Shown one piece after another: positions 1 to 6,209 of a DNA stretch of 8,306 nucleotides. Source of the stretch: Bacteroidota bacterium (GTDB lineage: Bacteria; Bacteroidota; Bacteroidia; Chitinophagales; UBA2359); the NCBI GenBank assembly GCA_020629895.1, contig JAHDCM010000146.1, forward strand, positions 1-8,306. Reading direction: 5' to 3'. Under the pieces are notes generated by a model. It was not told where the DNA came from, did no database searches, and was given only the letters and a program-made list of their open reading frames with translations. The translations under genes and the position numbers were made by a program. Numbering within the stretch: position 1 is the stretch's first letter; each line of letters starts with the position of its first letter.

Positions 1-871
1 TCCAAAAATAAGCCAAGCCAAATCCCGCAATCAAATGCCAAATTCCCCACCAAGCAGCAATCATCGCCATCCCACCTAGCCCCCCAAAAAAATTAAAAAT
101 AAGAATTAGTCCTAGACCCGAATTTTGAATCCCCGTCTCAATAGCCACCGCCCGACGATCACGCTCCTGCAACTTTACCAAACTCGCCACCGAATACCCC
201 GTCACAATACTAATGGCATTATGTACAGCCACAGTCAACGCAATCGCACCAATATAAGTGATAAAATGATTGAAATTCGCCGCTAAAGCTGCAATCACAA
301 ATACCCCAAAAAAGCCCAACGAAAAGATTTTCATCGGTTTTTTAGCCTTCGCAGCAATCGAAGGATAATAATGAGCAATAGCCAATCCCACTAGCATCGG
401 TAAAGCAAGTAATATAAGAATCGTCCAAAACATATCCCACGGGTTAAGGGTAAAACTCTGAAGGATTGCAGCCGTTCCCTCATTTTTGCTACCCCAAAAA
501 GACGTATTAAAAGGCGTCATTACCACCGCTGCCATCGTCGAAACAGCCGACATCGTTACCGAAAGTGCCGTATTCCCCTTTGCCAAATGTGTAATAAAAT
601 TCGAAATATTCCCACCCGGACAAGCAGCAACCAAAATCATCCCCAAAGCCATACTTGCTTGAATAGGTAAAACACTGATCAATAAGAAGGTAAGCGCAGG
701 AAATAGTAAAAATTGACAAAATAAACCAATCAACAATGCGCGAGGAGTGCGTAGTATAGATTTAAAGTCACTAACCTTCATTTCAAGGGCAACCCCAAAC
801 ATAATGAAGCCCAAAATAGCATTGAGAATATGAAGTGTAGTAGGATTAAAATTTAAAGCGACTTGATCCAA
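1..871 (-). CDS. Bile acid:sodium symporter (BASS) family transporter, C-terminus cut by window edge
   Basis: The minus strand is open for 290 codons from 871 down to the left edge, with no stop, so the last few residues lie outside the window. The protein is very hydrophobic, with many membrane segments. It carries two BASS-family signatures: CPGGNISN at residues 84-91 and ETGIQNSGL at 245-253. In characterised bacterial homologues the Glu and Gln of the second motif bind sodium (here E245 and Q249). The family imports organic anions with sodium across the inner membrane; the substrate cannot be told from sequence. There is no ATG start: a TAA lies at 883-881 in frame, and the first candidates are ATT at 877 and TTG at 871, just before the conserved N-terminal LNFNP segment. 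I chose TTG. Codon use is richer in G/C-ending codons (nine ACG threonines) than in genes to the right. Family certain, start uncertain. Confidence 0.92.
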   Translation of the reverse strand, partial: MDQVALNFNPTTLHILNAILGFIMFGVALEMKVSDFKSILRTPRALLIGLFCQFLLFPALTFLLISVLPIQASMALGMILVAACPGGNISNFITHLAKGNTALSVTMSAVSTMAAVVMTPFNTSFWGSKNEGTAAILQSFTLNPWDMFWTILILLALPMLVGLAIAHYYPSIAAKAKKPMKIFSLGFFGVFVIAALAANFNHFITYIGAIALTVAVHNAISIVTGYSVASLVKLQERDRRAVAIETGIQNSGLGLILIFNFFGGLGGMAMIAAWWGIWHLIAGFGLAYFW

Positions 872-947
872 AGCAATAGATTATGAAGTTCGTAGAATCG
901 TTACATGATCTTTGGATATACAATATAATATTTTTTTCTGGGTGTGT

Positions 948-1007
948 CCTTTTTTGCCTCGTATTCATACATCTGTAAAGGCATGCATGAATACGAGGCA
1001 AAAAAGG
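948..1007. repeat. Perfect 21-bp inverted repeat
   Basis: Bases 948-968 (beginning CCTTTTTTGCCTCG) are the exact reverse complement of 987-1007, separated by an 18-base loop (969-986). It lies about 75 bases upstream of the transporter start and directly abuts the repeat-like stretch beginning GTCGGGCTATCCG at 1007. Transcribed leftward or rightward it would form a long hairpin; read on the plus strand the right arm ends in AAAAAAGG, so it is not a classic T-tailed terminator. It could be the end structure of a mobile or REP-like palindromic element, or a transcription boundary. The repeat itself is seen directly; its function is unknown. Confidence 0.9.
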
Positions 1008-1144
1008 TCGGGCTATCCGTTTGTAGTTGCCTCATAGCCGCTAGTTCGGCATAGTCCTAGCGGTGTCTTCCGCTGTCAGCCCCGCTAGTCCTTGCCTCAC
1101 AAAGCAGCTATTTCGCCAAGCTACCACTACTATCCCTCACACAA
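1008..1144 (+). repeat. Non-coding structured repeat, probably a dispersed intergenic element
   Basis: This stretch has no plausible reading frame and is more GC-rich than the flanking genes. It contains a perfect short inverted repeat CCGCTAG/CTAGCGG (1038-1044 and 1057-1063, 12-base loop) and two copies of TTGCCTCA (1027-1034, 1092-1099). Its last 45 bases (1100-1144) match the minus strand of 8254-8298 at 33 of 45 positions without gaps, including an exact CTATCCCTCAC. Eleven of the twelve differences are transitions. Two copies in one 8-kb window in opposite orientation suggest a dispersed family. With the 21-bp palindrome at 948-1007 it may form one element of about 200 bases. No transposase is seen; whether it is REP-like, an RNA, or a regulatory spacer is open. 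Confidence 0.65.
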
Positions 1145-1231
1145 TAAAGCCTTTTTTGCAATGCCTAAGTGATAAATTTAGCCAATGAAATAAGCAGTTT
1201 TGCCAGTATATTGCCTATATTTATCAATAAT

Positions 1232-2551
1232 ATGAAAAATAATCTACACTATTCTTATTGGTATGCCTTCTGGGAATCATGGGTGCGAAAAATCGTTCTA
1301 TCCTATTATCAAGTAGAGCTTCGTATAGAGGGGGCAGTACCTTCAGGTGAAGGAGGTTTTTACGCCCCGAATCATCAAAATGCCATATTTGACCCGATCT
1401 TACCCGCACTTGTCACCCCTCACCAATTGTATTTTATGACAAGAAGCGATGTGTTTAAAAAACCCTTATTAGCAAAGCTGTTTGATGCTTTCAAAATGAT
1501 TCCTATTTATCGCCAACGGGATGGGGTAGACACCCGCGTCATGAATGCCCCCATTTTTGATCGTTGTAGCCATATACTGCACACAGGAGGCGTGTTCAGT
1601 ATTTGTCCAGAAGGTTCATTTGAAACTGCTCGAAATTTGCGTCAACCGATTAAAAAAGGACTCGCACGAATGGCCTTTCAAGCATTGGAAGAAGCGGATT
1701 TTGATCAAAATATATGGGTCATCCCTATTGGACTTTATTATGAATCGGCAACAAAGGTGGGGACTAAAGTATTAATGTGGCTTGGAAAAGAAATGAATGT
1801 AAAGGACTATCAGCAGCTTTATAATATGGATAAAGAAAAAGCCATTGCAGCTTTTACCACCGATTTAGGAGAAGCAATGAAACAATTGATGATTCATATC
1901 CCCAATGGTTCTTTTTATAACACTATTGAACGATTGCGAGATTATTTTGAAGCCGATTTAGCCCAAAAGTGGAAACTAAATCCAGATAGTATGTATTGCC
2001 GACTTATAGCAAGTCAACAGATTATAACTAATTTGAGAGCCTTAGAGAAGAAGGAATTGGAAAATGTCAAACAGGATTTAACACACTACGAAACACTTTT
2101 GGAAGAACAAGGGGTACAACATATTTCTGCCAAAAATAATGATAAACAAGGAGGGGGAGGTTTATGGAAATATCCGCTTTATAGCTATGGAATATGGAAT
2201 AATTACTTACCCTGGCGAGTTGCAAATCACATTACAAAACAAAAAACAACAGATGAGAAATTTGAACCTACGGTAAGGGTCGTAGTATGGATTCTTATTT
2301 TTCCACTGTTTTATTTTTTACAGAGCTTGTTGGTATTGTGGCTAACAGCCAGTTATCTTCTTATGTTATTGTATTTACTAACACTTCCAACGATTGCTCG
2401 TTTTGCCTTGTGTTTTCATCATAAATTGGAGGGAATGCAAAAAATGAAGGCTTATAAAAAGGCTATTAAGGATGGAGGGAAAGAAGCAGAAGAAATAGAG
2501 AGATTGCGAGAGAAATTGTGGCAACGGTGTATAGAACCTAACAATACATAA
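1232..2551 (+). CDS. PlsC-like 1-acylglycerol-3-phosphate acyltransferase family protein
   Basis: A 439-residue protein of the glycerolipid acyltransferase superfamily, which moves acyl chains onto lysophosphatidate-type acceptors at the inner membrane during phospholipid synthesis. The catalytic motif NHQNAIFD gives H48 and D54 (the NHxxxxD pair); acceptor-binding motifs follow as IPIYRQ (about 90-95), PEGS (126-129) and VIPIGL (163-168). A helical region follows, and the C-terminal 120 residues hold one or two strongly hydrophobic membrane segments (about 355-400) and a charged, lysine-rich end. This is longer than the usual PlsC of about 250 residues and matches the larger Bacteroidota type. 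I start at ATG 1232; a GTG at 1169 in the same frame would add 21 residues with no clear homology and begins closer to the repeat. It converges with the next gene. The exact acyl acceptor is not determinable. Confidence 0.88.
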   Translation: MKNNLHYSYWYAFWESWVRKIVLSYYQVELRIEGAVPSGEGGFYAPNHQNAIFDPILPALVTPHQLYFMTRSDVFKKPLLAKLFDAFKMIPIYRQRDGVDTRVMNAPIFDRCSHILHTGGVFSICPEGSFETARNLRQPIKKGLARMAFQALEEADFDQNIWVIPIGLYYESATKVGTKVLMWLGKEMNVKDYQQLYNMDKEKAIAAFTTDLGEAMKQLMIHIPNGSFYNTIERLRDYFEADLAQKWKLNPDSMYCRLIASQQIITNLRALEKKELENVKQDLTHYETLLEEQGVQHISAKNNDKQGGGGLWKYPLYSYGIWNNYLPWRVANHITKQKTTDEKFEPTVRVVVWILIFPLFYFLQSLLVLWLTASYLLMLLYLLTLPTIARFALCFHHKLEGMQKMKAYKKAIKDGGKEAEEIERLREKLWQRCIEPNNT

Positions 2552-2602
2552 GTCGATAGCCAATAGAATATGATCTATTGACTATCAACTATTGACTAAA
2601 AA
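2552..2602. repeat. Inverted heptanucleotide repeats, possible bidirectional terminator
   Basis: The whole gap between two convergent genes consists of degenerate 7-base units. On the plus strand CTATTGA, CTATCAA, CTATTGA and CTAAAAA follow without spacing from 2575 to 2602. On the minus strand CTATTGG and CTATCGA occupy 2566-2553. Together they make a 13-bp stem (2555-2567 with 2574-2586, one mismatch, six-base loop). The plus-strand hairpin is followed after a few bases by a T-run inside the next gene's stop region. The position suits a terminator shared by both genes; the heptamer phasing suggests it arose by short tandem repeat expansion. Confidence 0.6.
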
Positions 2603-3745
2603 TTATTTTTTCTTCATCAACTCTTTCGCTTGCCCTTTCCAGTCTTGTTGTTCAGCACGACCAGGGAAGTAGACAATCTCATCAATCATTTTGATCTGTT
2701 GTTTGGTGAGTTTAGCAATTTGAGCGAAAGTAGTAAAACCTAACTCATTCAATTGCTTCTCGATCACCATACCAATACCTTTAATCTTTTTAAGATCATC
2801 AGCAGGAGCATCACTATTAATCGCTGGCACCTCTTTAGGGGCTGGAGTTTTCTTGGCAGCTACTTTTTCTGCCTTTTTAGGAGGCAACTCATTTAAAGAG
2901 CTAGTATCATTTACTTTTTCCAATACTTTCTTTATCGCTTCCGCTTTTTCTTCCTCAGCAGTAAGTTTTTCTTCATTAGCAGTGCTTAGTTCTTCTCCTG
3001 ATAATTCCTTGGCTGGTTCCTCTCCCGTCAATTCCTTAGCTAAATCACCTACCTGACTTACCTTTTCTGCTACTTCATCAATGACATTAGTTGCTACCTC
3101 TGCTACTTTTTCACTAGCCGATTCAACAACATTCGTAATTTGCTCTACAACCGATTTCTTCTTCGCTTTTTTAGCCTTTACCTTTTTTTCTTTTTGCTCA
3201 TTACTCTTCTTTTCCTTTTTGGCTTTAGCTTTAGCCTTCGCTTTTTTACCTTTCTTCTTTTTCTTTTTTTCTTTCTTTTCTGCTACCTCAGTAATTTCGA
3301 TGGTAATACTATTAGAAGCACTTGCATCTTCCTCTTCTTTACTTTTTCCTGTTACCTCATCCAATACAGTATTGGCTACTTCTGTCAATTTTTCACTAGC
3401 AGCTTCTACAACACTGGTAATTTGATCTACAACAGAGTCAGAGCTATCTACTCGCTCATTAATTTCAACAAAAATGTCATTAGCTCTATCAAAAACATCA
3501 GTAAATAATTTGGATGCCTTTTCATAAGCTTCTAATACTTCAGAAGATATATTGGCCACTCGATTATATACTTTATCAGTTGCTTCATTAGAAGAATCTT
3601 CCGATGTTTTCTCCGCTTCTTCCAATTTAGCTTGCATAGCTGCCAATTTATCGCTTAGTTCTGCATCTTTAGCGGCTAAAAGTTTTTCGAGTTCTTCTAC
3701 GCGTTTGTATAATTCTTTTCTCTTTAATCGTCTTAAGACTAGCAT
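2603..3745 (-). CDS. Coiled-coil, lysine-rich protein with C-terminal helix-hairpin-helix domain
   Basis: A 380-residue soluble protein with no signal peptide and no specific recognised function. Order: a basic start and a predicted coiled coil (about 8-50); amphipathic alanine/valine-rich helices (about 60-131); an acidic patch; a block of almost pure lysine/alanine (157-197); a second copy of the amphipathic helix (198-225); an acidic Glu-rich stretch (235-275); a Lys/Pro/Ala linker; and a helix-hairpin-helix domain (about 316-375) with GIG at 323-325 and a closing FPGR...DW...GQAKEL segment. This last domain is the type found fused to diverse bacterial proteins, and HhH domains often bind DNA without sequence specificity. 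Histone-H1-like lysine tails and phasin-like helices are also seen in DNA- or granule-associated proteins, so a nucleoid or granule role is possible, but that is inference. Transcribed alone, divergent from the ATPase gene. Confidence 0.85.
   Translation of the reverse strand: MLVLRRLKRKELYKRVEELEKLLAAKDAELSDKLAAMQAKLEEAEKTSEDSSNEATDKVYNRVANISSEVLEAYEKASKLFTDVFDRANDIFVEINERVDSSDSVVDQITSVVEAASEKLTEVANTVLDEVTGKSKEEEDASASNSITIEITEVAEKKEKKKKKKGKKAKAKAKAKKEKKSNEQKEKKVKAKKAKKKSVVEQITNVVESASEKVAEVATNVIDEVAEKVSQVGDLAKELTGEEPAKELSGEELSTANEEKLTAEEEKAEAIKKVLEKVNDTSSLNELPPKKAEKVAAKKTPAPKEVPAINSDAPADDLKKIKGIGMVIEKQLNELGFTTFAQIAKLTKQQIKMIDEIVYFPGRAEQQDWKGQAKELMKKK
3071..3436 (-). repeat. Internal 28-residue duplication within the HhH protein gene
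   Basis: Residues 104-131 (bases 3353-3436) and 198-225 (bases 3071-3154) are near copies, both running SVV(D/E)QIT.VVE.ASEK..EVA..V(L/I)DEV. The lysine-rich block sits between them. The pattern of small and hydrophobic residues predicts amphipathic helices. It looks like a segment duplication followed by expansion of the lysine tract. Confidence 0.85.
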
Positions 3746-3954
3746 GAATGTTTTTTTAAAAAATGAAAGTATGATTATTAATTATTATTTATTCTTTCCT
3801 CTTTACTTAGAGGTAGTCTTGATTTTATAGTGAACAAGGAAGCGGTATATTTTTTCTTAATTTCTATCACAAAGTATGACTATATGATCTATATCTGGTC
3901 ACTAAAAACCATTCCTAAATGCGCTATGATACAAATAATTTCATGTTTTTTGAG

Positions 3955-3989
3955 TTTTTTCGGGAAAAAAAGACTTTTCAAAAGTCTTT
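3955..3989 (+). promoter_or_regulatory. Two adjacent hairpins in the divergent intergenic region
   Basis: The 331-base gap between the divergent HhH and ATPase genes holds TTTTTT-CGGG-AAAAAA (3955-3970) directly followed by the perfect palindrome AAAGACTTTT-C-AAAAGTCTTT (3969-3989). A weaker CCTCT/AGAGG hairpin lies at 3798-3813. The large palindrome sits about 90 bases upstream of the ATPase ATG, where it could be an operator, a 5' leader structure, or a short terminator. I find no convincing TTTG-N19-TAnnTTTG promoter for either gene, and the rest of the gap is AT-rich without recognisable content. Confidence 0.4.
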
Positions 3990-4076
3990 CTTATAGATAG
4001 GCGTTTGTATTTAGAACTATTTAAGCTATTATCTGTTAAAGGGAATTGTTACTGTATAACTATATTTACTACTCTA

Positions 4077-5237
4077 ATGCGTATTATTCTTTTTACTGGT
4101 AAAGGAGGGGTAGGTAAAACGACAACAGCCGCTGCAACTGCTTTACATGCTGCTAAAATGGGCTATAAAACCCTCGTCATCTCAACCGATCCCGCACATA
4201 GTTTGTCGGATGCTTTGAATGTGGAATTAAGTCCTGAACCCACAGAGATTGCTCCTAATCTATATGGACAAGAATTTGATGTCTACTACTCAATGAAAAA
4301 ATATTGGGGGAATATGCGACAGATGATGCTAACCATTTTTCGTTGGCAAGGGGTAGAAAATATCGTAGCAGAAGAACTATCAGTGTTGCCAGGTATGGAG
4401 GAGGCTTCTGCCTTTTTGTGGCTTGAAAAATATTATAGAGAAAAAGAGTACGATTTGTTGGTAATAGATAGCGCACCTACTGGTGAGACATTGACCTTAC
4501 TAACACTGCCTCAAGCAACCAAGTCGTGGTTAACCAAAGCTTTTCCAGGACAGAAAACAGCAGTCAAGACACTTGGGTTTATGGTACGTAAAACAACTGG
4601 TGTACCACTTGATAAAGGCTATGCCGAATTAGAAACCTTATTTGATAAACTGGAAAGTATTCAACAGGTTTTTATTGATCCCAAAGTTTGCTCTATTAGA
4701 CTTGTAGCTAACCCTGAGCGCATGGTTATCCAAGAGGCTAAACGAGCATATACCTACTTGCAATTGTATGGATATAATGTAGATGCCGTAGTAGTAAATC
4801 GTATTTTACCTGAAGAAGCTGGAAATGGTATCTTTGAAAAATATATCGCTTCTCAAAAACAGCATTTAGAGGATATTGAAGAAAGTTTTGACCCGCTTCC
4901 CATATTCAAAGTAGGACATCAAGGGCAAGAGGTTTTTGGCTTAGAATTATTAGAAAAAATAGGGGAAACTATTTATGGAGAAAATGATCCTTTGGAAATT
5001 TTTCATGACGAAAATCCGTTTATAATAGAGGAGGACAAAAAAGGATACGAAGTAAAATTAAGACTTCCCTTTATTGGAAAAGACGACTTCGAATTAGAAA
5101 AATTTGGAGATGAATTAGTAATCAATGTGAATAGTCGTCGCAAGAAAGTATTCTTACCCCGTTTTGCTAACTTTTTAAAAATGGATCGCTACGAATTTAA
5201 TGATCCGTGGCTAAGTGTTTTCTTAAACAAGTCGTAA
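4077..5237 (+). CDS. ArsA/Get3-family ATPase with C-terminal HSP20-like domain
   Basis: A 386-residue cytosolic ATPase of the SIMIBI class. It shows the deviant Walker A GKGGVGKTT (8-16), switch I DPAHSLSDAL (38-47), switch II DSAPTGET (131-138), and the downstream NPE (212-214) and VNR (240-242) nucleotide-pocket signatures. The last 65 residues (about 322-384) form the alpha-crystallin/HSP20-like domain that characterises the bacterial ArsA_HSP20 group. It has a single ATPase domain, unlike duplicated plasmid ArsA, and only one cysteine (C205), so the three-cysteine arsenite site is absent and arsenite export is unlikely; no arsB or arsR is nearby. Get3-like handling of membrane proteins is possible but unproven. 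I start at ATG 4077, which places the P-loop at the usual distance; an in-frame TTG at 4005 would add 24 unconserved residues. Probably its own transcript, with ssb 229 bases downstream. Confidence 0.92.
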   Translation: MRIILFTGKGGVGKTTTAAATALHAAKMGYKTLVISTDPAHSLSDALNVELSPEPTEIAPNLYGQEFDVYYSMKKYWGNMRQMMLTIFRWQGVENIVAEELSVLPGMEEASAFLWLEKYYREKEYDLLVIDSAPTGETLTLLTLPQATKSWLTKAFPGQKTAVKTLGFMVRKTTGVPLDKGYAELETLFDKLESIQQVFIDPKVCSIRLVANPERMVIQEAKRAYTYLQLYGYNVDAVVVNRILPEEAGNGIFEKYIASQKQHLEDIEESFDPLPIFKVGHQGQEVFGLELLEKIGETIYGENDPLEIFHDENPFIIEEDKKGYEVKLRLPFIGKDDFELEKFGDELVINVNSRRKKVFLPRFANFLKMDRYEFNDPWLSVFLNKS

Positions 5238-5305
5238 TTGACGATATGAATGATTGTAACACATTAGAGTTTGTTTGCTATTTTTTCAACAAAATAGTAT
5301 CTTCA

Positions 5306-5357
5306 ATCAGTAACAATCCTATTTTTATAAGGAGATAGGGAGGAGGTTTATACTGAT
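5306..5357 (+). other. Nested inverted repeat upstream of ssb
   Basis: ATCAGTA (5306-5312) pairs with TACTGAT (5351-5357), and inside it CCTAT (5318-5322) pairs with ATAGG (5335-5339). The arms enclose a purine-rich stretch containing GGAG and GGGAGGAGG. A separate CTATTTT/AAAATAG hairpin lies at 5278-5297, shortly after the ATPase stop, without a clear T-run. These could be leader structure of ssb or chance in AT-rich DNA. No consensus promoter is clear in the 229-base gap. Confidence 0.25.
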
Positions 5358-5466
5358 AGAATCACTACTAAGGTGAATACATCTTTGACAATTATTGTTT
5401 TTTCTATTCTAACTTCTTCCCACTACCGTAGGTAAAATTTTAACTTATTTATAAATAGTAATTATT

Positions 5467-5928
5467 ATGAGTAATCTTAATAAAGTCATGTTAATTGGGC
5501 GATTAGGAAAAGACCCTGACATGCGACATTTTGATAGTGGCACTATTCAAGCTACCTTTCCTTTAGCAACAACCGATTATAGTAATCGAGATGGCGAAAA
5601 GGTAGAACATACCGATTGGCATAATATTGTTTTATGGGGGCAAAAAGCTGAAGTGGCCGAAAAATATCTTCGTAAAGGAAAGCTGGTATATATTGAAGGT
5701 AAAATTAAAACACGTTCTTGGGATGACCAAAACGGAAATAAGCGATATATTACCGAAATTATCGGGTTTTCTCTACAAATGCTTGGAGGACGTGACGAAG
5801 GAGCTTATGTGCAAAGTAATGCTCCAGCTACACAACAGGTAAAAGATAGTAGCAGCCCTGCTCCTGTTGCCGTTGATACCTCAAATAATAAGAATGAAGG
5901 TGGGTTTGAAGATGATCTACCTTTCTAG
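5467..5928 (+). CDS. ssb: Single-stranded DNA-binding protein
   Basis: A 153-residue SSB, normal in length. The OB fold spans about residues 1-106, beginning with NKVMLIGRLGKDP and including the HTDWHNIVLWG strand with W51 and W57 and a further aromatic W85 that fit the DNA-stacking positions of the family. A disordered Ser/Pro/Asn linker (about 110-145) leads to the acidic tip DDLPF, the conserved docking site for replication and repair partners. It forms tetramers that coat single-stranded DNA in replication, recombination and repair. The ATG at 5467 is unambiguous. In many Bacteroidota ssb lies between mutY and gldE; here gldE follows but mutY is replaced upstream by the ArsA-type ATPase. 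Two hairpins after the stop suggest that most transcription ends before gldE. Confidence 0.98.
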   Translation: MSNLNKVMLIGRLGKDPDMRHFDSGTIQATFPLATTDYSNRDGEKVEHTDWHNIVLWGQKAEVAEKYLRKGKLVYIEGKIKTRSWDDQNGNKRYITEIIGFSLQMLGGRDEGAYVQSNAPATQQVKDSSSPAPVAVDTSNNKNEGGFEDDLPF

Positions 5929-5953
5929 TAGCTAGAGATAGCTAATTAAAAAT

Positions 5954-5990
5954 GAGTGCCAGACACACTTTGTGGCTGGTACTCTTGTTT
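5954..5990 (+). terminator. Rho-independent terminator after ssb
   Basis: GAGTGCCAG (5954-5962) pairs with CTGGTACTC (5976-5984) through nine pairs including one G-U. After one mismatch, the inner CAC/GTG can extend the stem. The hairpin is followed by TTGTTT and begins 26 bases after the ssb stop codon. Confidence 0.8.
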
Positions 5991-6007
5991 AATGACAACA
6001 ATTTTAT

Positions 6008-6049
6008 GAATGGTGTAATATTTGTATGGTTATTACATCCATTCTTTTT
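6008..6049 (+). terminator. Second hairpin with T-run between ssb and gldE
   Basis: GAATGGTGTAAT (6008-6019) pairs with ATTACA-t-CCATTC (6032-6044): twelve pairs with a single bulged T and a twelve-base loop, followed by TTTTT (6045-6049). It could be a back-up terminator for ssb or an attenuator in front of gldE. It overlaps the best promoter candidate for gldE. Confidence 0.6.
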
Positions 6050-6056
6050 AATTTTG
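6021..6056 (+). promoter_or_regulatory. Candidate Bacteroidota-type promoter for gldE-gldD
   Basis: TAATTTTG at 6049-6056 matches the -7 consensus TAnnTTTG exactly. A TTTG at 6021-6024 could serve as the -33 element, but the 24-base spacing is longer than the usual 19 or so. It would give a leader of roughly 145 bases before the gldE ATG. It is the only full -7 match I found in the intergenic regions checked. Confidence 0.3.
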
Positions 6057-6209
6057 GTAATTCTTTTTTTGTTAGGCGGTGATGAGTAACTTACCACTTC
6101 TCTATTCCCCCTAATTCCATCAAATAAATTGGCCTTGTACAGTACTTCTGACGGGGACTATTATAGGTGCCTTATTGACATATTGCAAGATGAATTAACG
6201 CTAACCACG

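Noticed and set aside
507..719. A minus-strand 70-residue open frame
   Set aside because: It lies in another frame of the BASS transporter gene, has low-complexity Gly/Phe/Tyr composition and no family resemblance.
1198..1223. Promoter-like TTTTG and TATATTTA before the acyltransferase
   Set aside because: Spacing of 13 bases is too short and the -7 box ends only eight bases before the ATG.
1169..1231. GTG start extending the acyltransferase by 21 residues
   Set aside because: ATG 1232 places the catalytic motif at a usual distance; the extension has no recognisable conserved content, though it cannot be excluded.
2552..2602. CRISPR-like short repeats
   Set aside because: Units are seven bases without spacers, so this is a tandem repeat and not a CRISPR array.
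3081..3508. Plus-strand open frames rich in Phe, Leu and Ser
   Set aside because: They are the antisense of the lysine/glutamate-rich coding strand (AAA/GAA read backwards as TTT/TTC) and not membrane proteins.
4005..4076. TTG start extending the ATPase by 24 residues
   Set aside because: The family begins a few residues before the P-loop, matching ATG 4077.
5384..5417. TTTG and TAACTTCT as an ssb promoter
   Set aside because: The -7 box matches only six of eight positions and the spacing is 22 bases; too weak to annotate.
6129..6209. TTG start extending GldE by 27 residues
   Set aside because: The extra part is polar and unlike GldE N-termini I know; ATG 6210 leads directly into the first membrane region.
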